Assembly (NCBI RefSeq): GCF_000966265.1
Contig: NZ_LANF01000019.1
Span: 124,001-188,000, forward strand
DNA length: 64,000 bases
Direction: 5' to 3'
DNA from: Palaeococcus ferrophilus DSM 13482
GTDB lineage: Archaea > Methanobacteriota_B > Thermococci > Thermococcales > Thermococcaceae
Positions 8,437 through 17,530 of the stretch are shown one piece after another. Under the pieces are notes generated by a model. That model was given only the letters and a program-made list of their open reading frames with translations, did no database searches and had not been told where the DNA came from. Both the position numbers and the translations under genes were made by a program. Every line of letters begins with the position of its first letter. Within the stretch, counting starts at the first letter, position 1.

Positions 8437-9162
8437 ATGAGTAAGCTTAGGTTTTTCCTGGTGGCTGTGCTCCTGGTGCTTTTACTTGGGTGCATTGGCG
8501 GAAGGCCCGGAGTAACAAGGGTGGACTTTGAGCTGATAACGGTGATGAAAGAGGGCTCCACGTACAGGGCGGTCGTGTTCGTCAGGTCGGTTGAGCCAAG
8601 GGAGTCCATACCGGCTTCGGCTTTTTCAGTGGCCACAAGAAACGGGATATTCTTCCTTGATTCAGAGAACGTTTCATTCCTTGGCTTGGAGGGGGCACCG
8701 TACATCGAAGAGGGCAGGATTTTCGTCATCACCCTAAGGAAAGGAGACGGGTACTTCTGGATATACCCAACTCACTACGACGTTGCAATCGAGGGGCACC
8801 TCCTGGTGGTCGTGGGCAATTTGACGGAAGAGGAAGCCGGGGAGATGTCCCATTCTCTAAAGCCCCCCATCTTTCCAAAGCATTCCGTGGCCTACAAGGA
8901 CGGGAGGCTCTTTCTTCTTGAGGACACGGGTTTTGGAAAAGCCGGAGAAGTCATTTCAGGCTTCAAAGAGGAGGAAGCAACGGGGATGGGCAATTTAACC
9001 CTGAGAGAGGGTTACTCCCTCAAAAGGATAACCATTGAAGGTGAAGGGGGTAGCGTGCAGGAGATTACGGTTGCCGTGTACAAAGGAAGCCGTGGCTTCT
9101 GGGTCGAGCCAGGGAACGAGGAGCAGAGGTCCTTTTTATTCCCGGGGGCCGAGGGCTCCTAA
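8437..9162 (+). CDS. lipoprotein of unknown function
   Basis: A 241-residue protein with a clear lipoprotein leader (hydrophobic run ending LLLGCIGG, Cys near residue 19). The body alternates beta-like stretches and contains two similar segments: NLTEEEAGEM around residue 129 and FKEEEATGMGNLT around 177. An internal duplication is therefore possible. It is the last gene of the group beginning at 5758. The function is not known; a surface or membrane-attached location is well supported. Confidence 0.65.
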   Translation: MSKLRFFLVAVLLVLLLGCIGGRPGVTRVDFELITVMKEGSTYRAVVFVRSVEPRESIPASAFSVATRNGIFFLDSENVSFLGLEGAPYIEEGRIFVITLRKGDGYFWIYPTHYDVAIEGHLLVVVGNLTEEEAGEMSHSLKPPIFPKHSVAYKDGRLFLLEDTGFGKAGEVISGFKEEEATGMGNLTLREGYSLKRITIEGEGGSVQEITVAVYKGSRGFWVEPGNEEQRSFLFPGAEGS

Positions 9163-9242
9163 GAGAATGGGAGCGAGAGAGTAGGCTTTAATCTCCAAGA
9201 GTCCTGGAGACGGCCTTCGACGTTTTAGAGCGTGTGGGTTTA

Positions 9243-10178
9243 TTATTTCCCTGTCGATTCAACTACCATGATCACCTTCCCGTCTTCCTCCTTCACCCCC
9301 TCAACGAGGTCTTCGCTCAAGACCTCCACCCAGCCGCGCTCCCAGAGGAGCCTCTTCCAGAAGACTCTCCCTTTAGAGTCGAGCTTCATAACGAAGGCCC
9401 TCCCCTCAACCTCTCCCCCAACGAGAAGGCCATCTCCAAGCGGGAGGAGTGACGTGGCGGCGCCGTTCGGGAGGGTTACCTCCCATTCTTTGCTCCAGAC
9501 CCAGAGGTCGTCTCCCTTGTAGCCGGCTAAAATGAGCCCGCCGTTCCAGAGGGTTGCAGTGAGGGCTATCCCCTCCTCCACAAGGGTCTCCTTGCCCAGA
9601 AGGTTCCCGTCGGAATCGAAGTCAAAGGCAAGGACTTTCCAGCGGTCATCCTTAACGCTCCCGATGAGCATCGGCCTTTCTCCGGGGAGAAGGGATGCCG
9701 GAACAACCTCCTCCCAGTTGCCAAAGTCCTTCAGCCACTTCAGTTCGCCGTCCATCGAGAGCTTCCCAACGAAGAAGCCCATGTTTCCGGGCCGTCCCGT
9801 GTCGCCGGCTATGAACACTGAATCTCCCGCGGGAAGAATGGAGTAGGTAGTCTCGTTGCCCCGTATCTCAATCTTCCGCTCCCAGAGGACGTTTAACTCC
9901 TCATCAAGCCTTGCGACGTAGGCCTTCCAGCCCTCCCCGCCGTCGGGTGTTGCCCTCCCTTCAACGGCCCCTCCGATTAGGTAGCCGCCCTCAATTCTCG
10001 CTATCGAGTGCCCTTCCCAGTCGTCTTTTCCACCCAAAAAGCGGGTTTCGAGGATTTCTTCGCCCTCAACCCTAGCCAGCATGATTCTGTAGTTCCTCCC
10101 GTCGTGGACGCTCCCGATTAGTAGATCGCTGGCCAAAGCAACCGGAACCGTCTCGATGCCGAATGAGTATCTCTCCAT
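9243..10178 (-). CDS. beta-propeller-like repeat protein
   Basis: A 311-residue protein made of repeating beta-rich units carrying phrases such as LLIGSVHDG, GYLIGGAVEG, VFIAGDTG, PMLIGSVKD, LILAGYKG and LLVGGEVEG. Each repeat is about 40-45 residues, as expected for a six- to seven-bladed propeller of the PQQ/WD-like type; the charged tail may complete the ring. I start at ATG 10178, which follows GGTGGTG; the longer frame upstream adds 33 residues that overlap the promoter region. No signal peptide is present from this start, so it is probably cytoplasmic. Ligand unknown. Confidence 0.7.
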   Translation of the reverse strand: MERYSFGIETVPVALASDLLIGSVHDGRNYRIMLARVEGEEILETRFLGGKDDWEGHSIARIEGGYLIGGAVEGRATPDGGEGWKAYVARLDEELNVLWERKIEIRGNETTYSILPAGDSVFIAGDTGRPGNMGFFVGKLSMDGELKWLKDFGNWEEVVPASLLPGERPMLIGSVKDDRWKVLAFDFDSDGNLLGKETLVEEGIALTATLWNGGLILAGYKGDDLWVWSKEWEVTLPNGAATSLLPLGDGLLVGGEVEGRAFVMKLDSKGRVFWKRLLWERGWVEVLSEDLVEGVKEEDGKVIMVVESTGK

Positions 10179-10351
10179 CCTTCGCACCACCCAAATTACA
10201 ACTTCACGTGGTCTTAAATAGTTTTTGTCGGAGATAACGTCTGTTGGAGAACGTGAGAGAACGCACACGTGTACCATGATAACAACAATAAAAATGAAGT
10301 CAGCAACATACGTCTAGTGTTTAAGCAAAATTAAAGAAGAAAGGCCAATCC

Positions 10352-10663
10352 TCACTTTTTGGCCATTGCGAGCAACATCCTCCATACCCTGACGGTGTAC
10401 TCCGGTGTGGGCGGGTAGCTCTGCACGACCTCCACTATCTCCGCGTTCTTCTTAAACGTCGGGGAGTCCTCCAGCAGTTTCTCAATTGTCTCTTTGTTCG
10501 GTGCTCTCCACATCGTATAGGCTCCGAAGTCCGTGTTGTAGCTTGCAAGAAACTCTACGCCTTCCGGCAATGAGGGTATCCGCTCAAAGAAGTCTGCAGC
10601 CTCTTTCACAGCGCTTAGGAGCTCTTCGTCTGGGTACCTGTGGGTTACGAGGTACATCGGCAT
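10352..10663 (-). CDS. hypothetical protein, probable alpha/beta ferredoxin-like fold
   Basis: A 103-residue soluble protein with a beta-alpha-beta pattern (MYLVTHRY, helix, FLASYNTDFGAYTMW, helix, AEIVEVVQSY) like the dimeric alpha/beta-barrel families. GGAGGTG is five bases before the ATG. The start could also be the second Met, two codons later. No catalytic motif is evident. It is a single gene flanked by a poorly coding stretch of 460 bases. Confidence 0.6.
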   Translation of the reverse strand: MPMYLVTHRYPDEELLSAVKEAADFFERIPSLPEGVEFLASYNTDFGAYTMWRAPNKETIEKLLEDSPTFKKNAEIVEVVQSYPPTPEYTVRVWRMLLAMAKK

Positions 10664-11126
10664 GGAAACACCTCCAAGCGTTCATTAATATGTTATACGG
10701 TGCCAGAGGGAGCATCCAGAAGAGGAGAATCCTCCCGTAATCTTGTGCTCCAGGTATCCTAACACTCCCCTTCTTGTGGGACTTTTATTTGGAACTTGTC
10801 CTTGTCATATATAAATTTTTTCATTGATCTACTTGTTACTTTTTCGTATATAATTTTCACATATAACAGCTTTCTGCGGGCTCTGGGAGAAACTTGGGCA
10901 TGCTTAAAACTTGGCTCTTTCTGGAGTATCCTTAAAGTTTTCTATGTGGTTAACCTAGGGCTTTTACCGGAAGCCTTCTGTGGACATGTATGCGATGCAT
11001 CTGCGGTTCTAGCCGATGCGGATAATGCCATGCTTGAAGCGCTTCCTAAAACTGGTAAGCTAAGAAGTTTCAAGGAACAGTTAATAGATGCTGAGGGAGT
11101 CGAAGGAAAAGATAAAAGAAACAATA
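10664..11126. other. 463-base stretch without a convincing gene
   Basis: An AT-rich left half contains several TATA-like strings (10806-10816, 10846-10866). The right half has an open frame on the plus strand (10796-11158) whose last ~60 codons look coding-like (AFCGHVCDASAVLADADNAM). That frame starts in AT-rich non-coding-looking sequence, lacks a ribosome site and overlaps the end of the next gene. I read it as either a decayed gene fragment or chance, and do not call it. Confidence 0.35.
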
Positions 11127-12332
11127 TTAACCTTGTACTAGCCCTACAACTTTATTGATGTTTTTTGCATAACTCGCAGCGCGGATATATAGGGCATAAG
11201 CTAATCTCAGTGCTTCAGTGTTTTCAAATCTTTCAGACTCTATGCTCCTTTTTACTAAGGAATCTGCCGTTTTTATCTCTGAATCAACGAATCTTAAAAG
11301 GTACAGAGACAATACGTTACCATTTGCGTTTTTGATAGCCTCATTCAGTGCTTGAACTGCTTGTTTTTTGGCTTGATAAATATCACCGGCAGTTATTGTA
11401 GCGTTTGCATACCATGGATCGGGGACCTTTGAAAGGGTATCCAGGCTTTCTGCTAGAACAAATGCATGTATAACGTCTATAGTTGCCGATGCCCTAAATC
11501 CCTTGTCAAATCTTGACTCTGCTCTTTTAATAACTCCTTTTGCCTCACGCAAAGTTAGATTTGCAAAGGATTCTTTTGGATAAGTGCTAGTATTAAGCTT
11601 CAACATCACTTCTTTATTGAACCTTGTGTAGATCTCCATGATATTCCCTTCTTGACCAGTTCCATCTTTTTGAAGTGAATTTAGCAAGAATTCTGCGTCC
11701 TCCAAGTTTCCACGAACTGCTTCTAAAGCGCCCAGTGAATAGGCAATTCTAAGCTCCCTTGGTCTATTGTTCAGGTTCAATATTTCCTGAGCTTGGCTTA
11801 GCCAGTTCTCAGCAGACTCAAGACTCCTCTCGACTTCTGCCGTAATAATTAAGGACTGTTCTAGATTCTCTCCATTATACTTTAATCTGGCCTTTAGAAG
11901 CTGTATCTTGCTCCCCCAGTTTGGAACTTCGTTAAGAACATCTTTTTCGCTTAATTCTCCTTCCTTAGCTTGAGTATATGCTATGACTGTTGTTGCCTCT
12001 ACTGAGGCCTCTCTAGCACTTATTAATGCTCTCCATGAGTCCTTTTCAGATTTGGAGATTTCAAGTTTTTTGATGGCACTCTGCATCACTCTTTGGATTT
12101 CTCTGTCATTTAATGTGGTTGACTGGGCCTGAGAGATTAAATATTCTGCACGATTAACAGTGGCCTCAAGGAGTGCGTTATCTACGGCAACGGGGCTTGG
12201 AATTGTTGGGGTTTCTACTTTTAATGTGGACTCCAATATCTCCTTGTTGTCCTTTGTACTCACGGCATATATGCTTACACTTAATAAAAGAACAAAAACC
12301 AATCCGATACCTATAACTTTTTTAATATCCAT
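11127..12332 (-). CDS. exported all-helical protein of unknown function
   Basis: A 401-residue protein with an N-terminal signal or anchor helix (residues 6-24). The rest is long amphipathic helices punctuated by Ala-rich heptad-like runs, reminiscent of TPR or coiled-coil bundles. Codon use is clearly more AT-rich than in flanking genes. The start ATG has GGAGGTC upstream. It lies 15 bases after another secreted-protein gene (12348-13082) of the same base composition, so the two are likely an operon. No family is recognised. The pair appears to have been acquired by transfer and may encode an extracellular two-component system. Confidence 0.65.
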   Translation of the reverse strand: MDIKKVIGIGLVFVLLLSVSIYAVSTKDNKEILESTLKVETPTIPSPVAVDNALLEATVNRAEYLISQAQSTTLNDREIQRVMQSAIKKLEISKSEKDSWRALISAREASVEATTVIAYTQAKEGELSEKDVLNEVPNWGSKIQLLKARLKYNGENLEQSLIITAEVERSLESAENWLSQAQEILNLNNRPRELRIAYSLGALEAVRGNLEDAEFLLNSLQKDGTGQEGNIMEIYTRFNKEVMLKLNTSTYPKESFANLTLREAKGVIKRAESRFDKGFRASATIDVIHAFVLAESLDTLSKVPDPWYANATITAGDIYQAKKQAVQALNEAIKNANGNVLSLYLLRFVDSEIKTADSLVKRSIESERFENTEALRLAYALYIRAASYAKNINKVVGLVQG

Positions 12333-12347
12333 GACCTCCGCCTCCTT

Positions 12348-13082
12348 TCACCGATAAATTTCAAAATCCGCGAAAAGCCATATATCAATATCATCTACAT
12401 GGATAAAGGGGTAATAATTGAATCCTGCTTCAGCAAGAGCATGTACATCCACAAGGTACCATCCTGTGTTTACTGGTGAATCAATATACCAAAGCCAATC
12501 TGCTCCTTGTAAACTTGGTTCAGCGTTATATCTAAATATCCCACCTTTCAAATCATTATCTCTTGTAATTTCTATCCTATCTCCTTCATCTAACTTAATT
12601 AAGCCCCATGGAGATGGGAAGGGTAAACCAACTTGAGAAATTACAAAATCCCAAAGGACATCTAAAGCATATTGAAGCTCATCAGGTAAATTACTTTGAG
12701 TTTGTCCGTTATCAAATCCGACTGGATCCGTAAATCTAACACTAGATGGAGTATTGACTGCTCTTACTGTTATTTTGTGATTTCGTGAGTTTGGATTATA
12801 TGGTTGCCTTCCATCCCATCGAGTATCATCGTAACTCAATCCAAATGTGGTTGCTTGATGAACCTCAACAGTACTATCCGGAGAAGGAGCTTGTTTTCTT
12901 GCTTCACCAGCAGCATCTGCATATGCCTGTACAATAAGCCAATTTTCTCCATTCCAATCATAGTAAACATTCTGACTGTACGGACCGCTAAGTGTCTCTA
13001 ATGCAGTGGCAATAACAGAACAAAGAGGTAATAGTATTAATATGGCCGCTACTAACATATTGCTTTTACTAACAATTTTCAT
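12348..13082 (-). CDS. secreted aromatic-rich protein of unknown function
   Basis: A 244-residue protein with a signal peptide (hydrophobic residues 9-26, probable cleavage after ATA). The mature part is rich in Tyr, Trp, Asp and Asn, has no Cys besides one in the leader, and looks like a beta-sandwich or lectin-like extracellular domain. The ending (DDIDIWLFADFEIYR) repeats alternating hydrophobic residues. GGGAGGG immediately precedes the ATG. It has the AT-rich composition of its downstream partner and is flanked on its promoter side by ~270 bases of very AT-rich sequence. No family recognised. Confidence 0.6.
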   Translation of the reverse strand: MKIVSKSNMLVAAILILLPLCSVIATALETLSGPYSQNVYYDWNGENWLIVQAYADAAGEARKQAPSPDSTVEVHQATTFGLSYDDTRWDGRQPYNPNSRNHKITVRAVNTPSSVRFTDPVGFDNGQTQSNLPDELQYALDVLWDFVISQVGLPFPSPWGLIKLDEGDRIEITRDNDLKGGIFRYNAEPSLQGADWLWYIDSPVNTGWYLVDVHALAEAGFNYYPFIHVDDIDIWLFADFEIYR

Positions 13083-13357
13083 CCCTCCCTTGGGTTTTCA
13101 TAACTATTATTGTAATTCCAATTATTTAACCTTTTTGGTTTATAATAGTAAATTTGACTTTGAAAAAAAAAGTAAGCACTAAAAATGCTCATTCCAGAGA
13201 TTAAAGGAACTTAAAACTTTAGAACTTCAAAAGGTAACCAAATTTTTAATTATTTTTCTAGAATTTAAAAGGATTATTAAAATAAGTTTTCTAAACATTG
13301 TCAAAGCAAGTTGAGAAATGAGATTCAAAAGGGGACTAAAACGTAACATTTAACTAT

Positions 13358-14275
13358 CTACAATCCTCCCCCAATCGAAACCACAAATTTTTCGTTTATC
13401 CTGAATGAAACAACCATCGTCCTGAAGGAGAGGTAGTCAAGAGGAATGTCAAAGTCCCCGGTTTTTCTAAAACCTGCCCTTATCCTTCCGTTGTGGTTTC
13501 TGGATAGTCTTAAAATTTGTTTCTCAATGAGAACCTCCAGACCTTTTGGGTTTAAAGGCTCAACCTCAAAGCTTGAGTCTTCGCCGTGGTTGAAGATTTC
13601 GAGCTCAAATGGATTTTCATGGGCAACCAGATCAAAGGCTCTTTCCCCCTCCATGAAGGATACGCCTGCAATCCTCGGCATTGTCCCCTCCTGCCCTGGC
13701 TGTCCTCTGAAGTAAATTCTTAGACGGGCACCGCTCGTTATATCCTCAAAAGAAGCTCTGTAGAAGTCCTCCCCATGAAAGCTAACCCTCTTTCTGGAAA
13801 CTCTGAACTCGAAGAGGGGATGAGCCCTGATAAAGTCCTCGACAAAGCTGCCCCTTCCAAACCTGAAAAGCCAGAGCTGCTTCCTTTTGGAGAGTATCGC
13901 CGGATAAAAGTTAAACTTTTTATAGAGGTTCAGCGCTGCGGTATTGTCGTAATCTGTCATCAGGAACTGAATATTGTGCCCTTTGCTCTCGGATATTTTA
14001 ATGCACTCCTCTACGAGCTTTGTCCCAACGCCTTTTCCCTGGTATTCTGGATGCACCACCAGATTGACGATCTCCGCATAGGGCGGAAAGGCCGTATCAA
14101 GGGTCACCTTCCCAACGACCCTGCCGTCGAACAGTGCTACCAGAACTTTTGAATACTTCTCCATGCTTTTCCAGATGTCTACAAGCTTTGGACTGAACTT
14201 CCAGCCTAATGTGTCGTAAAGCTCCTCAACGCCATCCGCAAACTCCTCCTTAAACTCAAGGACTTTGAGCTTCAT
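13358..14275 (-). CDS. GNAT-family N-acetyltransferase with C-terminal extension
   Basis: A roughly 305-residue protein. Residues 1-140 form a GNAT domain with the acetyl-CoA motif HPEYQGKGVGT and a following helix, then the usual N-x-x-A-x-x-(L/F)Y pattern (NTAALNLYKKFNF). The remaining ~160 residues are an extra beta-rich domain of unknown role. The ATG at 14275 has GGTGGTG just upstream; a GTG three codons earlier is possible. The acceptor is unknown. It borders the AT-rich secreted-protein island. Confidence 0.8.
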   Translation of the reverse strand: MKLKVLEFKEEFADGVEELYDTLGWKFSPKLVDIWKSMEKYSKVLVALFDGRVVGKVTLDTAFPPYAEIVNLVVHPEYQGKGVGTKLVEECIKISESKGHNIQFLMTDYDNTAALNLYKKFNFYPAILSKRKQLWLFRFGRGSFVEDFIRAHPLFEFRVSRKRVSFHGEDFYRASFEDITSGARLRIYFRGQPGQEGTMPRIAGVSFMEGERAFDLVAHENPFELEIFNHGEDSSFEVEPLNPKGLEVLIEKQILRLSRNHNGRIRAGFRKTGDFDIPLDYLSFRTMVVSFRINEKFVVSIGGGL

Positions 14276-14436
14276 GTGCACCACCAGTTTGATTTTTGAA
14301 TATCTACTTTTAATGTAGCAGATTTAAAGAGTTGGCATTTTGAGGTCTGTATTCTCTGGAGAGGGATGTTCTGAATGTCCCATTCCCATCGCAACGTTTT
14401 AAATTTTTATTCATTGGTGGTAAACGGGCGGTACTG

Positions 14437-14958
14437 ATGAAAAGGAAAGACTTCCTAAAGCTCGCCGCACTCTTGCTGGCCGTCGGTTTTATTACCTCCA
14501 CCTACGCGTGGTGGGAGTGCAGAAATAATGAAAGGGCCCTTCTTGTGATGGTTTATAGTGATGGTCTGAAGGACGCAAGGGGGCTGTCTGATGCAGGAGT
14601 TACTTTCGAGTACCTGCTGAAGGAGAACGCCTCAGACAACCTTATTCTAACCTACGCTCACACCTACTCTGTTAGGGCCGAGCATTTAAAAGACACCGTT
14701 GGTGCCCTTTACGCCGTTACTAAAGACGAGAAGTTCTACCCGGCTTTTTCGGCGATGTCTAACGTTCACCTCTTTTTCCAGATCCTCAGCTTCAGCAACT
14801 CAACCGAGAGGAGCGCCCTCATCGAGAACAACCTGGAGACGCTCAGGGAGCTTGATGCCCTTTTTAAGGCACTAGCCACCTATCAATACCCAGATGATTT
14901 GCCTAAGGAGCTTACGGAGGAATTATTTAAAAAATCTGAGGAGCTGTTGGAACCATGA
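14437..14958 (+). CDS. exported helical protein of unknown function
   Basis: A 173-residue protein with a basic N-terminus and a signal peptide or anchor (residues 8-24, ending TYA-W). The remainder is predicted helical without known motifs. A TTTAAATTTTTA promoter element lies about 40 bases upstream. Its last codons overlap the nitrilase start by four bases (ATGA), so translation is coupled and the two products may act in one process, although one is exported and the other cytoplasmic. Confidence 0.6.
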   Translation: MKRKDFLKLAALLLAVGFITSTYAWWECRNNERALLVMVYSDGLKDARGLSDAGVTFEYLLKENASDNLILTYAHTYSVRAEHLKDTVGALYAVTKDEKFYPAFSAMSNVHLFFQILSFSNSTERSALIENNLETLRELDALFKALATYQYPDDLPKELTEELFKKSEELLEP

Positions 14959-15623
14959 GGGTAGTCCTAATCCCAATGCGCGTTGAGGACGGAAACTTTG
15001 AGAGCAACTGGGAGGAATTCAAAAGGCGTTTTGACGAGGCCTTGGAATACAGCCCCGACTTTCTCGTTTTTCCTGAATACTGCCTTACCGGCTTTGAGGA
15101 GTGGGACTTTTTCGGGGCGGAGCTTTACGATGAGATTCTCAGGAGGGTGAGTGGGCTCGCGAGGGAGAACGGCGTTTATGTGGTCTTTGGCTTGCTTGAG
15201 CCCTACAAGCACTGTGTTTACAACTCGGCCCTGCTCATCGGGCGGAACGGCGAAGTCCTACTCAAGCACCGCAAGTTCCAGGAACCCTACAAGTTCTGCA
15301 CGGGCAACACAGTGAAAACTGCCAAGACCGAGTTCGGCAAAGTTTCTATTATCATCTGCGGCGACCTCTACAACAAGCGCATAGCCAAGTGGGTAAGGCG
15401 GAAGAAGCCCGACTTTCTCTTCGTGCCCATGGAGTATTCGCCCGAATACGGGGAGCCCAATGAGGAGGACATCGAGGCCATGTCGGAGCGGGTTAGGCTC
15501 CTCGGGGTTAGAACGTTCATCGTAAACAGTTATCCTCCGGGCGGTGCGTGGGTATTCGGAAATAATGGTACCCTTGTGGCCCAGAGCGTTGGGGACACGC
15601 CCTTAATTTTTAATCTCGTTTAG
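14955..15623 (+). CDS. carbon-nitrogen hydrolase (nitrilase superfamily)
   Basis: A 222-residue cytoplasmic enzyme of the nitrilase/amidase superfamily. The catalytic triad is visible: Glu in FPEYCLTG (near residue 36), Lys in HRKFQEP (near 98) and Cys in IICGD (near 134). Members hydrolyse amides or nitriles through a Cys-bound intermediate. At ~220 residues it is shorter than the usual 260-270, mainly at the C-terminus, as in several archaeal amidases. It is translationally coupled to the exported protein upstream. Substrate unknown. Confidence 0.85.
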   Translation: MRVVLIPMRVEDGNFESNWEEFKRRFDEALEYSPDFLVFPEYCLTGFEEWDFFGAELYDEILRRVSGLARENGVYVVFGLLEPYKHCVYNSALLIGRNGEVLLKHRKFQEPYKFCTGNTVKTAKTEFGKVSIIICGDLYNKRIAKWVRRKKPDFLFVPMEYSPEYGEPNEEDIEAMSERVRLLGVRTFIVNSYPPGGAWVFGNNGTLVAQSVGDTPLIFNLV

Positions 15624-15688
15624 CACTTTGCTTTTTGTATGCCACAGTGCCCTGCGTGTTTCCTTTGTCTAGAGTGATAAAAATAAAG

Positions 15689-15952
15689 TCAAGCGAGGAG
15701 TATTACAAAACTTAAGATGAAAGCCACAAAATAAAGTCCAAATGCTTTTAACATCGTTCCCTTTTCTTCGGGATAAAATCCTGCAATAGTGGTTTTGTAG
15801 AGAAACCAGCCAATGTACGCTAAAAGACCAGCAACAAAAACCAACGCTGCAAGTGTGGTAGTAACATCATTCCTCGGCCCTGCAGTGATTATTGTCTTCG
15901 TTATAATGGCTCCAATCGGGGGGAGAATGGCAAGCTTATACGCAATGTTCAC
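15689..15952 (-). CDS. small membrane protein
   Basis: An 87-residue protein with three predicted membrane helices (about residues 5-24, 33-55 and 65-86). I start at GTG 15952 because GGAGGGG is six bases upstream; a longer TTG start at 15967 would include that ribosome site in the coding sequence. No family recognised. It is a single gene convergent with the nitrilase pair. Confidence 0.55.
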   Translation of the reverse strand: MNIAYKLAILPPIGAIITKTIITAGPRNDVTTTLAALVFVAGLLAYIGWFLYKTTIAGFYPEEKGTMLKAFGLYFVAFILSFVILLA

Positions 15953-16126
15953 TCTCGTCCCCTCCAATTGGACTAGTGGACTATATTTGCTATTTATCCT
16001 CTATGACTTATAAAATTTTCCCAAATTGCGGAGAAATATTTTAAATAAGTCAAAACTTTTAGGGGAGTATATGGACCCAAAAGTATTTATAATGTAAAGC
16101 TATACCCCACCATTAGGGTGGGCTGG

Positions 16127-16684
16127 ATGGCTGAATTAAAATTCTGCCCGAACTGCGGCCATCCTGTGGAGCCGGGCGACAAATACTGTGCCAACTGTGG
16201 CTACCATCTGGAGGAAGCTATTACACGAAGGGAAATCACTGAAACTCCAGGTGAAGAATATGTTATAGGTGGCATTTCGAGCGGTGATCTCCGGAGGGGG
16301 CTTCTTGCAGGTTACAGCCTGTACGTCACCAACATGAGGGTCGTTGGGGTCAAAAGCAAGAAAGCGGCTCTTCTGGATTTTGTAAAAAGTGGGGGTTTAG
16401 GTGCAATTCCTGCCACTGTGGCGGAGATCAAAAAGGATCCAAACAGAGAAAAGCTTCTCAGAGAACTTGAGAAGGCCAAGAAAGACTTTGAGCTCTATAA
16501 AGACAACATAGTGAGCATTGAGATTAAGAAACCTGGCTTCATAAAAGCGGGACACATAATTTTCAGGACAAGATCAGGGGAGGAAGTGAAAATTCAGCTT
16601 CTCTCATCGCTTGGGGACAGAGAATACAAGTACTTGGTAGAGCTGTTAAAGCACTTTAAACCCGAATCATTGCTCCTAGCCTAA
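16127..16684 (+). CDS. zinc-ribbon protein with PH-like domain
   Basis: A 185-residue protein. An N-terminal double-CxxC zinc ribbon (FCPNCG and YCANCG) is followed by a beta-rich domain with YSLYVTNMRVVGV and a later IEIKKPGFIKAGHIIF strand set, resembling bacterial PH/GRAM-like domains, with a helical insert between. ATG 16127 is preferred over GTG 16118 since GGGTGGG precedes it. It opens a three-gene run (to 17816) of proteins that share the zinc ribbon and/or PH-like fold, which suggests a membrane- or protein-scaffolding role. Function unknown. Confidence 0.7.
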   Translation: MAELKFCPNCGHPVEPGDKYCANCGYHLEEAITRREITETPGEEYVIGGISSGDLRRGLLAGYSLYVTNMRVVGVKSKKAALLDFVKSGGLGAIPATVAEIKKDPNREKLLRELEKAKKDFELYKDNIVSIEIKKPGFIKAGHIIFRTRSGEEVKIQLLSSLGDREYKYLVELLKHFKPESLLLA

Positions 16685-16714
16685 GGGTTGACCCACGTCC
16701 CGGAGGAAGTCACC

Positions 16715-17530
16715 ATGGGGGGCTTCTTCAAGAGGGAAGAGGTTGTTGGAAAACTCGTGATTACACCCAGGGCGGAGGTTATTGGCAAAGTTACAGACAT
16801 AGCTATAGGTTTAGACGGAAGAGTGGGGCTGAACGTTAGGACGAAGTCGGGAGAGGAAATTATAGTAACATTGGACGAGGTAGATGCCATAGAAGATGTC
16901 ATCTTACTTAAACTGAAAAAAGAGGGGGAAGTGGATGTTGCAAAAACCAAAGGTAAGATATGCCCGAACTGTGGAAAGTTGAACAGAGAGACTGCGAAGT
17001 TCTGCACGAACTGTGGATACCCGCTGGAACCAGAATCTGTGGAATCAACAGCGGGAGTTCAGGATGGACTCGTGGGAATTCTTTGTGAGATAGAGCTCAG
17101 TGGCATTTCTACTGATTTAAAAACGTTTACCACGAATAAGGACTCAATAAAACTGGGTAGAAAGTCCCTTAAGGATGCTCTGGCAATTTTTGATCGGTTG
17201 CCGAAAGCGTATCCCAAAGGCTACGAAAAGAAAGTTAAGAAGCAGAAGGCCCTTCCACTGAGCCTGACTATTGATAGAGATGAGGGGACGCTTTTCATAA
17301 CACTCCAGTTTGACGGGACGTACTACGTGGAGGTCGGTGTAAGGGCCTTGGGGGAGGCGATAGCAGTAGCCCCTGAGGCAAGAACCGATGAGGTCAGAGA
17401 ACTGATACACCGCTTTTATTCCGATCCGTCCTTTTTCAAAGAGGTTGAGGAAATGATAGCCGAAGCCAAAAGGGAGCAGGAGAAAGAGCGCGAAAAAAAT
17501 GCGCGTTCTGGCCGAGACCTCATACTATGA
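16715..17530 (+). CDS. PRC-barrel and zinc-ribbon protein
   Basis: A 271-residue protein in three parts. Residues 1-70 form a PRC-barrel-like domain (VVGKLVITPRAEVIGKV). A double-CxxC zinc ribbon follows (ICPNCGKLNRETAKFCTNCG, about residues 81-100). The C-terminal region of ~160 residues has no recognised domain and ends in a charged helix. GGAGG lies eight bases before ATG 16715. The next gene starts inside its 3' end (32-base overlap). PRC barrels occur in RNA-processing and photosystem proteins; here the role is unknown. Confidence 0.7.
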   Translation: MGGFFKREEVVGKLVITPRAEVIGKVTDIAIGLDGRVGLNVRTKSGEEIIVTLDEVDAIEDVILLKLKKEGEVDVAKTKGKICPNCGKLNRETAKFCTNCGYPLEPESVESTAGVQDGLVGILCEIELSGISTDLKTFTTNKDSIKLGRKSLKDALAIFDRLPKAYPKGYEKKVKKQKALPLSLTIDRDEGTLFITLQFDGTYYVEVGVRALGEAIAVAPEARTDEVRELIHRFYSDPSFFKEVEEMIAEAKREQEKEREKNARSGRDLIL

